From the NCBI GenBank assembly GCA_937922045.1, contig CAKZXA010000004.1, positions 106,878 through 170,877 on the forward strand: a DNA stretch of 64,000 bases. The letters are read 5' to 3'. Below are positions 48,578 through 57,703 of the stretch, piece after piece. The stretch's first letter is position 1, and each line of letters opens with the position of its first letter. The DNA is from an uncultured Acidimicrobiales bacterium (GTDB lineage Bacteria; Actinomycetota; Acidimicrobiia; Acidimicrobiales; SZUA-35). The notes below the pieces were generated by a model, which was not told the DNA's origin, did not search any database, and saw nothing but the letters and a program-made list of their open reading frames with translations. Made by a program: the position numbers and the translations under genes.

Positions 48578-49911
48578 ACGTCACCCTCCGGAAGCATGAA
48601 GCTGGCCCGATCGACGAGCGTCCCGTCGACAGAATCCACTCGAAGCCGAAGTTCTGTCACGAGCTCAGTGTCCTCGTCGTCCTCTGGATCGCCCCCCGAT
48701 GATCGCATCGGCAATGGCACGTCGTCTCCGACGATCGGCAGGCGACCAAGATAGCGCCACACATAGCCGCTGACCGTATCGATCTCGTCGGATGGCAGGT
48801 CGAGATCGAAGCGATCATTCACCACCGCGAGCAACACGTCTCCACGGATCGACACCTCGGTGCCTTCGAGCGTTATCGGGTCGGGCTCAACGTCGAACTC
48901 ATCGTTGAACTCGCCAAGAATTTCCTCGATGCAATCTTCTCGAGTCACGAACCCTGACACGGATCCAAACTCGTTGACGACTATGGCGGCGTGAATGCCA
49001 TCCTCAGCAAACTGATTGAGGAGAGGTGGCACCTCGAGGACTTCGCTCACCACCAGTCCTGGTTCGGCCACATCGGCCACCGTCCCCCTTCGGTTCTCAC
49101 TAACCGCTATAAACAGATTCCGCAGCGTCACCACGCCCACGATCTCTTCGCCACCGTCAGTGACGGGAAAGCGGGAGTAGGGGCTTATCGACAGCTCGGT
49201 CAACGCCTCGGGCAGCGGAGTGGACTGGTCGATGGTGATGAGCCGCCGGCGAGGTGTCATGATCTCCCGAACGAGCCTCTTGGTCACTGCCAGAGCACCG
49301 GCGAGCATCTCCCGCTCAGCCGAATCGATCAAGCCCCCGTCGGCGCTCGCCCGATAGAGGCCAGCCAACTCTTGGGGCGAGTGAACGTGTGAGTGGGAAT
49401 GATCCACGGACAAACCGAGCCAGCGCATGATGGCGAAGGCCGACCCGTTGAAGACGATGACCAGCGGCCGAAGAAGGATCCGGCTGATTCGCATGGGCGC
49501 AAGCGTGGCCATAGCCAGCGGCTCCGGATACCGAAGCGCAACCGTCTTTGGCAGCAACTCACCCAAGACCACCTGAAGCGACGTGATCAGCAACAACACG
49601 ACGACGATGGCAACCGTCGAGCTAGCCGACCCAAACCACCTCTGAAAGAGAGGTACGAGTTGAGCTTTACCGTAGGCACCAGCGACCAGACTGCTCAACG
49701 TGATGCCAATTTGGCAAGCGGCCACATAGTTGTCGAGCTGCTTGGGGTCTTGGAGGATCGCCAACAGCTTGGAGGCTGACCCGCTTCCCGATTCGGCATT
49801 CTCTTGGACTCTGGACCGCCGGGCACCAACCGTCGCGAACTCGGCGGCCACGTAGAGGGCGTTAAAGCCCACCATGACCAAGATCAGTAGCAGCACTATG
49901 AGCGGATTCAT
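48574..49911 (-). CDS. CNNM/CorC-like membrane protein with CBS pair, paralogue 1
   Basis: About 445 residues from the ATG at 49911 (MNPLIVLLLILVMVGFNALYVAAEFATVGARRSRVQ), with AAGG seven bases upstream. The ORF-track extension to 49953 lacks support. The DUF21 domain contains VLGELLPKTVALRYPEP. A CBS pair (MTPRRRLITIDQSTPLPEAL, EEIVGVVTLRNLFIAV, VNEFGSVSGFVTREDCIEEILGE) and a CorC_HlyC domain (ITLEGTEVSIRGDVLLAVVNDRFDLDLPS) follow. It is the first gene of a two-gene operon with a paralogue that shares the same order of domains but only moderate identity. The usual role is divalent cation handling. Confidence 0.9.
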   Translation of the reverse strand: MNPLIVLLLILVMVGFNALYVAAEFATVGARRSRVQENAESGSGSASKLLAILQDPKQLDNYVAACQIGITLSSLVAGAYGKAQLVPLFQRWFGSASSTVAIVVVLLLITSLQVVLGELLPKTVALRYPEPLAMATLAPMRISRILLRPLVIVFNGSAFAIMRWLGLSVDHSHSHVHSPQELAGLYRASADGGLIDSAEREMLAGALAVTKRLVREIMTPRRRLITIDQSTPLPEALTELSISPYSRFPVTDGGEEIVGVVTLRNLFIAVSENRRGTVADVAEPGLVVSEVLEVPPLLNQFAEDGIHAAIVVNEFGSVSGFVTREDCIEEILGEFNDEFDVEPDPITLEGTEVSIRGDVLLAVVNDRFDLDLPSDEIDTVSGYVWRYLGRLPIVGDDVPLPMRSSGGDPEDDEDTELVTELRLRVDSVDGTLVDRASFMLPEGDV

Positions 49912-50090
49912 CTGAAACCTTGGGCTGGACAACAACGAGAACTGGGACGGCACGTTTGCTGCCGCACCTTTCCTTGCGGGACAGACTACCGCTCACCGGC
50001 GTGCTCCAAGTGAAAAAGGGGGATCACCCTTCCAACAAAAGTTCGGACAATCTCCTAGGCCAGCCGAAGTCGCCGTTGTATCCTCGTACT

Positions 50091-51773
50091 ATGGCTGCCC
50101 AAGAGTCGATTGCGCTCATTGAAACGATCCGACAAAGTGTCATCGGCGGTCACGACATGGTCGACGGTCCGTTCGGGCCGCGTCCTGTGGTCTATGCCGA
50201 CTACACCGCGTCAGGGCGGGCGTTGACCTTCATCGAGGACTACATCCGAAACGCTGTCCTCCCCCTCTACGCCAACACCCACACGGAGTCGTCCGGCACG
50301 GGGCTGCAGACCACCCGCTTTCGAGAAGAGGCCAGGCAGATAATTCGCGACTGCGTTGGGGCTGACGAGGACCACGCCGTTCTTTTCTGCGGCAGCGGCT
50401 CGACCTACGCCATCGCCAAGATCATCGGCGCCATGGGCCTTTCGATCCCATCAAGCCTCGATGACCGCTACCACTTCTCCGACCAGATCGACGAGAGCGA
50501 CCGGCCCGTCGTTTTCATCGGACCGTTCGAGCATCACTCGAACGAGTTGCCGTGGCGGGAATCGATCGCCGACGTGGTGACGATCAAGGAAGACAGCGAC
50601 GGCCATATCGATCTCAACCAGCTTCGAGAAGAGCTCGAGCGCTATCGCCAGCGGCCACTGCTGATCGGCTCATTCTCTGCTGCCTCAAACGTGACCGGCA
50701 TCATTACCGACTGCGATGCTGTCTCGTCTCTCCTCCATGAGTTCGGCGCTCTCGCGTTCTGGGATTTCGCCGCCGCCGCGCCCTATGTCGGTATCGAGAT
50801 GGGCTCACCCGGCGACGGACAGTCCTACATGGACGCCGTGTTCATCTCTCCTCACAAGCTGATCGGCGGCCCCGGCACACCAGGTCTCTTGATCGCCCGT
50901 AAGGAGCTCTTTGACAACCGCGTTCCTGTCGTTCCGGGAGGTGGCACCGTAACCTACGTCAACCCCGAGGAGCACGACTACGTCCCCGACGTCGAGCATC
51001 GCGAAGAGGGCGGCACGCCCGCCATTATCGAGTCGATCCGGGCAGGCCTCGTCTTCCAGCTGAAAGAAGCGGTGGGGGTCGACGCCATTCGCGAGAAAGA
51101 AGAAGACTTCGTTCGTCGAGCGATCGACCGCTGGTCGGCCCATCCTCGCATCCAGATTCTGGGCAGCAGAGACGCCGAACGTCTGAGCATCGTGTCCTTC
51201 GTCGTCGCCGCCGAGGACACAACAGGTTTCGCCTATCTCCATCACAACCTCGTTGTCGGCATCCTCAACGACTTGTTCGGCATCCAGTCGAGGGGCGGGT
51301 GCTCCTGTGCCGGACCCTACGGCCACCGACTGCTCGGCATCGACCTTGAACAGTCGCATGCCTTCGAGCGCGAGGTCAGCCGGGGCTGTGAGGGCATTAA
51401 GCCCGGCTGGGTCCGGGTGAACTTCAACTACTTCATCGACGAAGACACCTTTGAGTACATTCTGGCCGCTGTCGAGGCGGTGGCGAACCATGGGCATCGT
51501 CTCGTCAACTGCTACAGCTTCGAAGCTTCGTCAGGGCTTTGGCATCACCATGCGGGGCCAACCGCACCTCCGATGAGTCTGAATCACATCAGCTACGACA
51601 CCGGCACGATGACCCACGACGACAACAGAATTCGTGGCGCATCGAGGGGACTGCTCGACTATCTGAGCGAGGCCGAGCAGCAGATGATGGACGCCTCATG
51701 CCTCTCGACGAGCTCGGCTTCCGTCGAAGCCCTCAACGAAGACTTCGAGTCGTTGCGCTGGTTTCCGGTCTAG
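50091..51773 (+). CDS. Class V aminotransferase / SufS-like PLP enzyme, long form
   Basis: About 560 residues from the ATG at 50091; the ORF-track start at 49920 is a run-on. Features are YADYTASGRALTFIEDYI, FCGSGSTYAIAKII, IGPFEHHSNELPWRES, the PLP-lysine segment VFISPHKLIGGPGTPGLLI, and a cysteine loop RGGCSCAGPYGHRLL like the SufS reactive-cysteine region. This is the group annotated as aminotransferase class V in many actinobacteria. No suf or isc genes are adjacent, and the C-terminal ~90 residues (AVEAVANHGHRLVNCYSFEASSGLWHHH) extend beyond a standard SufS, so a role in Fe-S assembly is not assured. Confidence 0.85.
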   Translation: MAAQESIALIETIRQSVIGGHDMVDGPFGPRPVVYADYTASGRALTFIEDYIRNAVLPLYANTHTESSGTGLQTTRFREEARQIIRDCVGADEDHAVLFCGSGSTYAIAKIIGAMGLSIPSSLDDRYHFSDQIDESDRPVVFIGPFEHHSNELPWRESIADVVTIKEDSDGHIDLNQLREELERYRQRPLLIGSFSAASNVTGIITDCDAVSSLLHEFGALAFWDFAAAAPYVGIEMGSPGDGQSYMDAVFISPHKLIGGPGTPGLLIARKELFDNRVPVVPGGGTVTYVNPEEHDYVPDVEHREEGGTPAIIESIRAGLVFQLKEAVGVDAIREKEEDFVRRAIDRWSAHPRIQILGSRDAERLSIVSFVVAAEDTTGFAYLHHNLVVGILNDLFGIQSRGGCSCAGPYGHRLLGIDLEQSHAFEREVSRGCEGIKPGWVRVNFNYFIDEDTFEYILAAVEAVANHGHRLVNCYSFEASSGLWHHHAGPTAPPMSLNHISYDTGTMTHDDNRIRGASRGLLDYLSEAEQQMMDASCLSTSSASVEALNEDFESLRWFPV

Positions 51774-51847
51774 CGACTGCCCCGCGGCTGGTCTCGCTTC
51801 CGATCACCATCCTTTAGGCCCAACGTTTCAGGGCCGATACTCGCAAG

Positions 51848-52919
51848 GTGAGGGTCCGCCTTCTTCTTCTCTTTGCTCCAATCGTTGCGATGATCGGCTT
51901 CGGGCTGTTGATCGTGGCGCAAAGCGCGGGCGAGATTCAGGACACGACGAAGGCTGAGCGCCAGATAGAGATCGTCGACGTCGTCGCTGATCTCGATCAA
52001 GCCCTCGGCCAGGAAGCGCTCGCCGCAACACACTCTCACCGAGGGGTCGATGACCGACTTCCTGGTCAGCCGTGAGTTCACCGAAACCGACGCCCAACTC
52101 AATCGCCTCTACCTTGCTATCCCCGCCACGGTGCGGTCGCCGTTGATGAGCACAGCCGTCGACGAAGTCACGACCTGAGCCAAACCGGCGCCGAGCTGAA
52201 TCAGAACCAGCTCCTGGCGGTCTTGCTCCTCGTCGAGTCACGAAGTGCACACCTCGACGAACGCACGATCACCGATCTCGCCCTCACCTACCGTGTTTGG
52301 GCACCAGGACAACACGCCGCCGCGATCGAGGCGATCGCCATCCAAGAGCAGAACATCTCGTTGGCCGACACCCTTCAAACAGATGAGGCGGCGCTCGCCG
52401 CTCTAGGCAGACTCGACCAGGTTCGCTAATCGACCGTGACCACGCTTGACATCTCCTCGTTACCTTGACCTCGCTGCGCACCGCTCGCCGAACCCGCCTG
52501 ATCGCTCAGGCGGCCAGGGGTCTGGCCGACCGCAGGCCACGCGACTCCGCTACCAAGATGGTCGGCGGAAACGACGAGCTAACCACCGTTGGACGTACCT
52601 GAGGACCCTTCCTATCGACATTCTCAAACTCGATCGAGAGTTCGTCAGCGGCGCGGATCAGAGCACGACCAACCAGTCGATCGTGAACGCGGTTGCCGAC
52701 ATCGCCCGCTCGCTCAACCTGACGGTGGTGGCCGAAGGCATCGAACGCCAGCAAGAACTCGACTGGCTGACCTCACTCGGGTGTCTGGTCCAGGGCTTTC
52801 TTCTGGGCCGGCCGGTGGACAACGAACGCGCCACGGTCTTTCTGGCCAAGCGCCAAGGTCGCCCCGATCTCATCGGAGCTCAGCCAGGTTCCAACCCCCG
52901 GCCAGAGATCAGGGTGTAG
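51848..52919 (+). pseudogene. Remnant of a membrane sensor-HAMP-(GGDEF)-EAL cyclic-di-GMP protein
   Basis: Pieces of one protein lie in order but in different frames. First is a helix and sensor start (LLLLFAPIVAMIGFGLLIVA, VVADLDQALGQEALAA) ending at a frameshift near 52030. Next, in another frame, comes MTDFLVSREFTETDAQLNRLYLAIPA, then HDLSQTGAELNQNQLLAVLLLVESRSA in a third frame. A HAMP-like stretch (TSLRTARRTRLIAQAARGLADRR) is followed by the C-terminal part of an EAL domain (LRTLPIDILKLDREF, IARSLNLTVVAEGIERQQ, LGCLVQGFLLGRPVD). The GGDEF domain and the first half of EAL are missing. At least three frameshifts and one large deletion make it non-functional. Confidence 0.75.
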
Positions 52920-52923
52920 GCAG

Positions 52924-53439
52924 ATGCGATCAGAACCTTCGCCTTCAAGCAGCCGATCGATCGGGGCCGCCCCGTCGCTACTCGTTCAGCTGATGGGCCT
53001 TGCCCTCGCTACGATCTTCATCGTCTCGTCGTCCGCTTGTTCGGCGGGTTCGACCGAGAGCAGGGCGCCATCTGCCCTGGCCTTCGACCACACGGCCTAC
53101 CGAGAACTGGATCCGCCGAGCGTGGCGATCATCCGGCCAGGCCACCAGGAGTCGGTGAGGCGAACCTTTGAGGTATCGATCAGCACCGAGAACTATGATC
53201 TGACGCCAGCGGGCGTCGTCCGCTACGACGAAGGCCATTGGGTGATCCTGGTCGACCAGCCTTGCGCGGCGCCAGGCGATCTCTTAGGGGATGACCACAG
53301 CCTCATTCATGTAGACGGTGGGTCGGATTCGACGGAGATAACACTGGCACCCGGACCCCATCAGCTTTGTGTGCAGCTCGCAGACGGTTTCAGTGTTGCG
53401 GTAAACGTGGTCGACCGTATCGAGGTCTTCGTTTCCTAG
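52924..53439 (+). CDS. DUF4399-like lipoprotein
   Basis: A 171-residue protein with a long basic N-terminus, hydrophobic stretch and lipobox-like IVSSSACSAG, then a small beta-rich domain. The layout AIIRPGHQESVRRTFEVSIS, EGHWVILVDQPC and STEITLAPGPHQLCVQLADG follows the DUF4399 pattern (GHhH...H...T..L.PG.HxL), although several conserved histidines of that family are replaced here. Function is unknown. It begins 4 bp after the EAL remnant stop. Confidence 0.65.
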   Translation: MRSEPSPSSSRSIGAAPSLLVQLMGLALATIFIVSSSACSAGSTESRAPSALAFDHTAYRELDPPSVAIIRPGHQESVRRTFEVSISTENYDLTPAGVVRYDEGHWVILVDQPCAAPGDLLGDDHSLIHVDGGSDSTEITLAPGPHQLCVQLADGFSVAVNVVDRIEVFVS

Positions 53440-53612
53440 TCCCGGGGTTTCGCCGACCTGGACGGGGCACCGCGCTCAAACGCAAACTGCGCAACGTTTC
53501 GACTCGGCTCGGCCGCTTCTGGTTCGCTATCCTCGGGCCAAGAATCAGACGTAGCAAGCACACGACGATGCAGACGACGCCATGCGTGGCGTCAAACGAG
53601 TGAGGTCCCACG

Positions 53613-54314
53613 ATGTCAGTAGTTAGTTCCGAACGGGTCGCAGAAGGAACCGTTGCTCTCATTACGATCGATGATGGCAAGGCGAACGCTCTCTCGGCCG
53701 ACATCATCGCCGACATCTCCGCCGCCCTCGATGAGGCATGCGCGGACGAGGCTGTGGGCGCAGCCGTTCTCGCCGGTCGAGATGGCAGGTTCTCCGGCGG
53801 CTTCGATCTGCAGGTGATGCAGGCCGGTGACTTCACCGCCATCGTGAACCTCGTCGCCGACGGAGGCGACCTCGTGGCCAAATGTTTTGGATGCAGCATC
53901 CCCGTCGTGGCGGCCTGCACCGGCCATGCGGTGGCCGCAGGCGCCTTGTTGCTGATGGGCTGCGATGTCCGCGTCGGTGCAGACGGACCGTTCAAGATTG
54001 GCCTCAACGAGGTCGCTATCGGCATGGTGTTGCCAGCCTGGGCCATGGATCTGGCCGAAGCTCGACTCTCAAAACGCCATGTCCAACGATGCGTGGTCAA
54101 TGCTCGTCTCGTCGGACCCGGCGAAGCCGTTGACGCTGGATTTCTCGATCATGTGGTCGAACCTGCGATGGTCCTTGAGCGAGCCATCGCGGAAGCCGCC
54201 GAGCTGGCCACGCTGAACGGCCCGGCCTACGGCAAGACCGTCGAGCAGTTTCGCAGCCCCGTCCTCGATGCGATGGCCGATCACTTGGCGGCCGATCGCT
54301 CCTCGGTCGGTTAA
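53613..54314 (+). CDS. Enoyl-CoA hydratase/isomerase family protein (second crotonase)
   Basis: A 233-residue crotonase-fold protein with ITIDDGKANALSADIIADISAALDEA, the first oxyanion motif AGRDGRFSGGFDL (about residues 53-65), and the second SIPVVAACTGHAVAAGALLLMGCDVRVGADGPFKIGLNEVAIG. FKIGLNEV holds a glutamate typical of the isomerase/hydratase pocket. It is shorter than the first crotonase and lacks part of the C-terminal helices. The neighbouring acyl-CoA ligase (54859) suggests a fatty-acid or aromatic-acid context. Confidence 0.88.
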   Translation: MSVVSSERVAEGTVALITIDDGKANALSADIIADISAALDEACADEAVGAAVLAGRDGRFSGGFDLQVMQAGDFTAIVNLVADGGDLVAKCFGCSIPVVAACTGHAVAAGALLLMGCDVRVGADGPFKIGLNEVAIGMVLPAWAMDLAEARLSKRHVQRCVVNARLVGPGEAVDAGFLDHVVEPAMVLERAIAEAAELATLNGPAYGKTVEQFRSPVLDAMADHLAADRSSVG

Positions 54315-54327
54315 TCAGTTTTTGGGG

Positions 54328-54747
54328 CTAATCAGTTCTTTGGTTCGTGTCGTCGTGCTCTTCCCTGAGGTCGAGCTCGGCGATCTGGAGCATGCCTCGA
54401 TGGAGGTTCGCTCGGTGCATCGTGGCCTCCGCTGGGCGGGCGGAGCCCCAGAGGTAGACCGAAGCCTTGCTTTCAGCTTCAAGGTTTCGCACCCATTGGG
54501 AGTTCGATCGAACGGTGGATGCATAGACCCTGTCGCCCACCCTGAGGGCGAGGAGTGGCACCTGGCGAGGCTTGCCACTCTTACGTCCGGTCGTTTCGAG
54601 CACAACGGCGCCGACACCCAACCCCGGCAACGGTGAACCGACTCCGGCCCGCACGAGCGGGGCGACGATCGAGTTGAGGGCAGAAAACGCCTGGGCTCGG
54701 AAACGTGGGTTTAGGTCGGTAGGACCATTCGGGGTGGTGGTAGCCAT
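54328..54747 (-). CDS. Deazaflavin (F420)-dependent nitroreductase family protein
   Basis: A 139-residue protein with the split beta-barrel of the DUF385/Ddn family: GVGAVVLETTGRKSGKPRQVPLLALRVGDRVYASTVRSNSQWVRNLEAESKASVYLWG. TTGRKSGKPRxVPL is the F420-binding signature. Members reduce nitroaromatics, quinones or other acceptors with F420H2, supporting an actinobacterial host that makes F420. The N-terminal 25 residues are polar. It is convergent with the crotonase gene, 13 bp away. Confidence 0.88.
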   Translation of the reverse strand: MATTTPNGPTDLNPRFRAQAFSALNSIVAPLVRAGVGSPLPGLGVGAVVLETTGRKSGKPRQVPLLALRVGDRVYASTVRSNSQWVRNLEAESKASVYLWGSARPAEATMHRANLHRGMLQIAELDLREEHDDTNQRTD

Positions 54748-54858
54748 ACCTACGAACCTAACATCGTAAGGCTCTGGGTCAAGGCCGATGTGCCTAGAGT
54801 CTCAATCCCATCGGTTGAGCAGGCGGAAATGGGTGCCAGATCCGGCAACCTTGATGCC

Positions 54859-56427
54859 ATGACTGGCGCTTCTCACATCTTTCGCAGCCCCCTCCCCGAC
54901 CAGGAACTGCCCGAAGTTCCGCTGACCGCTTACGTTCTACAGCATGCTGAGGCCCTGGCCGATCAGCCAGCCATGATCGACGGACCGAGCGGCCGAACCT
55001 ACACCTTCGCCCAGCTCTCCGATGCCATACATCGACTGGCAGGTGGCCTGACCACTGCCGGATTCGGTGCCGGCAAGACCATCGGTTTGATGGCGCCAAA
55101 CGTGCCTGAGTACGCCGTCGTGTTTCACGCCGCCGCGGTCGCAGGGGGCACGGTCACCACCATCAACCCCACCTACGGTGCCGACGAAGTTCGCTTCCAA
55201 CTCAACGACGCTGGCGCCGATCTGCTCATAACCGTTCCCGCTTTCGTCGAGACCGCCACCGCCGCAGCAGAGGGCACCGGAGTGGCCAAGATCGCCGTCA
55301 TCGGCGACTACGAGGGTATGACGACCTTGGCAGACCTGATGGGCGAACCCATGTCTCAGGTCCCGATCGACGTGCACGACCAGATCGTCGTCCTCCCCTA
55401 CTCTTCGGGCACGACTGGCCTACCGAAGGGTGTGATGCTCAGCCACCACAACCTCGTGTCCAACCTGGCCCAGTCCCGACCCGTTCTCTCCTACGAATCC
55501 AACGAGGTCGCACTCGCTGTTCTGCCCTTCTTTCATATCTACGGCATGCAGGTGCTCATGAACGGCCTCCTGGCCGAGGGCGTCACCGTCGTTACAATGC
55601 CCCGGTTCGACATGGACCAGGCACTCGGCCTCATTCAGGAGCACAAGGTGACGCAGTTCTTTGCGGTGCCACCGATCGTGCTCGGCCTGGCAAAGCATCC
55701 GGCGGTAGACCAGTACGACCTGTCGTCGATGCGCAAAATCTTCTGCGGCGCAGCGCCCCTCGGCGGGGAACTGGGCGACGAGGCAGCGGAACGGATCGGC
55801 TGCCCGATCGTTCAGGGCTATGGCATGACGGAGCTAAGCCCCATTAGCCACGCCACCGCTGGCGCCGATTTCAAGGCGGGTTCGAGCGGCATCACCGTTC
55901 CCAACACCGAATGCCGCATCGTCGACCCCGAGGGCAACGATCAGGGGCCCGACGACGAGGGCGAGCTGTGGGTCCGCGGACCGCAGGTCATGAAGGGCTA
56001 CCTCAACAACGCTGAGGCGACGGAGGCCACGATCGATTCTGATGGCTGGCTCCACACCGGCGATGTCGCTCGTATCGACGCCGACGGACATATGTATGTC
56101 GTCGATCGGGTGAAAGAACTCATCAAGTACAAGGGCTTTCAGGTTCCACCAGCCGAACTCGAAGCCTTACTCGTCACCCACCCGGCAGTAGCCGATGTGG
56201 CCGTTATCGGTATCCCCGAAGTCGAAGCCGGTGAGCTTCCCAAAGCCTACGTGGTTCTCAAGCCGGGGGCGGAAGCATCCGCTGAGGAACTTCAGGCCTT
56301 CGTGGCCGAACACGTGGCCTCCTACAAGAAGATTCGCCTGGTCGAATTCACCGACGAAATCCCGAAGTCGGCTTCAGGCAAGATCCTTCGCCGCTTCCTG
56401 CGCGACCAGGCCAAAGAACAGTCCTAG
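54859..56427 (+). CDS. Acyl-CoA synthetase, 4-coumarate-CoA ligase-like
   Basis: About 522 residues. Candidate starts are GTG 54790, ATG 54829 and ATG 54859; the last (MTGASHIFRSPLPD) gives the usual short N-terminus. AMP-binding motifs are VLPYSSGTTGLPKGVMLSHHNLV (A3), VQGYGMTELSP (A5), DSDGWLHTGDVARIDADGHMYVVDRVKELIKYKGFQVPPAELE (A7-A8) and PKSASGKILRRFLR with the catalytic lysine (A10). The overall resemblance to 4-coumarate ligases suggests aromatic or medium-chain acids. It lies downstream of the crotonase, though on a separate transcript. Confidence 0.9.
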   Translation: MTGASHIFRSPLPDQELPEVPLTAYVLQHAEALADQPAMIDGPSGRTYTFAQLSDAIHRLAGGLTTAGFGAGKTIGLMAPNVPEYAVVFHAAAVAGGTVTTINPTYGADEVRFQLNDAGADLLITVPAFVETATAAAEGTGVAKIAVIGDYEGMTTLADLMGEPMSQVPIDVHDQIVVLPYSSGTTGLPKGVMLSHHNLVSNLAQSRPVLSYESNEVALAVLPFFHIYGMQVLMNGLLAEGVTVVTMPRFDMDQALGLIQEHKVTQFFAVPPIVLGLAKHPAVDQYDLSSMRKIFCGAAPLGGELGDEAAERIGCPIVQGYGMTELSPISHATAGADFKAGSSGITVPNTECRIVDPEGNDQGPDDEGELWVRGPQVMKGYLNNAEATEATIDSDGWLHTGDVARIDADGHMYVVDRVKELIKYKGFQVPPAELEALLVTHPAVADVAVIGIPEVEAGELPKAYVVLKPGAEASAEELQAFVAEHVASYKKIRLVEFTDEIPKSASGKILRRFLRDQAKEQS

Positions 56428-56439
56428 ACGGGTCGACTA

Positions 56440-57657
56440 TCAACTCGTGGGATCGACGCTGGCCAAGTAGTCGGCGATCTCACGCATTTCACCAACCAAC
56501 CGCATTGGCACGGCATCAGCTGGGCGCTGGTCGATCACGTCCCGAGCTCGGCTCGTGCGTTCCTCGTCCCCAACATCGCGAAGGAAGGCAGCCTCGATCC
56601 GCCCCGGGTGCGATTCGATCAACTCGGCGAAGGCATGGGCGTCCTGGAGGCTGCTGTCGCCGATGAGCACGGCGGATACATGCTCGAGGCGCATCAAAAT
56701 GTCGGTGATGGTATCCAGCTTGTGTCGGCGATGGGACGAGTCCGAGAAGCTGCGACGATTGAGACCGATCTCCCGGAGCAGCAAGGGTCCGTCGGGGAAA
56801 CCCTGGACGGAGAAGAAGGCGACGAGGAAGTCGTAGAGGTTCCACGGACTACTCGATACGTAGAAGATGGGTGGTCCTAGCTGTCGGTAGAGCTCGGCGG
56901 CACCGGAAACGGCCTCGCGGGTCAGTTCTGAGCCGCTGACCGTGGCCAGGACGGTCCGAGCTGCATCACCTGTTCCGTTGAGCAAGACCGTGTCGTCAAT
57001 GTCGCTTATGACGATCCGATCTACCGCCGGGCCGATCGTGACCACCTCGATCGGCCACCACCGGCTGGCGCCCGTCTCGTCATCGAGGACACGGCTCAGC
57101 GCTCTCGACCACGACACCCCGCCCACCGACTGTTCTGTCGCTGGCAGGGCTGCGGCTGACATGTCGACGCTGAAGTATCCCTCATCGTTTGTTTCGGTCC
57201 GAACGGAGGCACCTTCCCAGTGCAGTTCGACCTCTACTTGAGCGACCTCAGCTGTCATAAATCGGGTAGCCATACGACCGGCTGAGCGAAGCTGATGCTC
57301 ACCCGGTTGGGCCTCCCCCGGGGGTGGGCTGGCCAACACCCGGCCGGTGAGACGGGCCGAGGCGGTGTCGCCATAGGAGCGATAACCATCGATTCGATAC
57401 GGGCCGGAAGGACGCACCCAGTCGGCGATGTTGCGGACTGCTCCGGCCACACCCGTCACATCGGGCACGGCCAACCAGTCGGGGGTTCGCCAATCAGCAG
57501 CGCGACCGACAGCGCGGTCGATCACCTCGCGAGGCTGGACTCGCCACGAAGCTCGACCATCGGGTTCCTGTGCATCGTCTTGGACGAACGCAGCCCCGCC
57601 TTCGACAAGATCGGCGCCGTCGTCTTCGGTCCGTGGACCCTGGCCAGGATGGCTCAT
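56440..57657 (-). CDS. App1-type phosphatase domain protein (DUF2183)
   Basis: About 405 residues from the ATG at 57657 (MSHPGQGP), with GGAGG five bases upstream. The first ~200 residues hold a beta-rich domain (VELHWEGASVRTETNDEGYFSVDM). The catalytic domain starts VDRIVISDIDDTVLLNGTGDAARTVL with the DxDxT nucleophile motif, then IFYVSSSPWNLYDFLVAFFSVQGFPDGPLLLREIG and AVLIGDSSLQDAHAFAELIESHPGRI. These are motifs of the HAD-like domain of yeast App1 phosphatidate phosphatase and bacterial relatives. Substrate in bacteria is unknown. Convergent with the acyl-CoA ligase. Confidence 0.85.
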   Translation of the reverse strand: MSHPGQGPRTEDDGADLVEGGAAFVQDDAQEPDGRASWRVQPREVIDRAVGRAADWRTPDWLAVPDVTGVAGAVRNIADWVRPSGPYRIDGYRSYGDTASARLTGRVLASPPPGEAQPGEHQLRSAGRMATRFMTAEVAQVEVELHWEGASVRTETNDEGYFSVDMSAAALPATEQSVGGVSWSRALSRVLDDETGASRWWPIEVVTIGPAVDRIVISDIDDTVLLNGTGDAARTVLATVSGSELTREAVSGAAELYRQLGPPIFYVSSSPWNLYDFLVAFFSVQGFPDGPLLLREIGLNRRSFSDSSHRRHKLDTITDILMRLEHVSAVLIGDSSLQDAHAFAELIESHPGRIEAAFLRDVGDEERTSRARDVIDQRPADAVPMRLVGEMREIADYLASVDPTS

Positions 57658-57703
57658 AGCATCCTCCACGCTAACGGCATCCGGTGGGATCTAGGCTGAG
57701 GGC

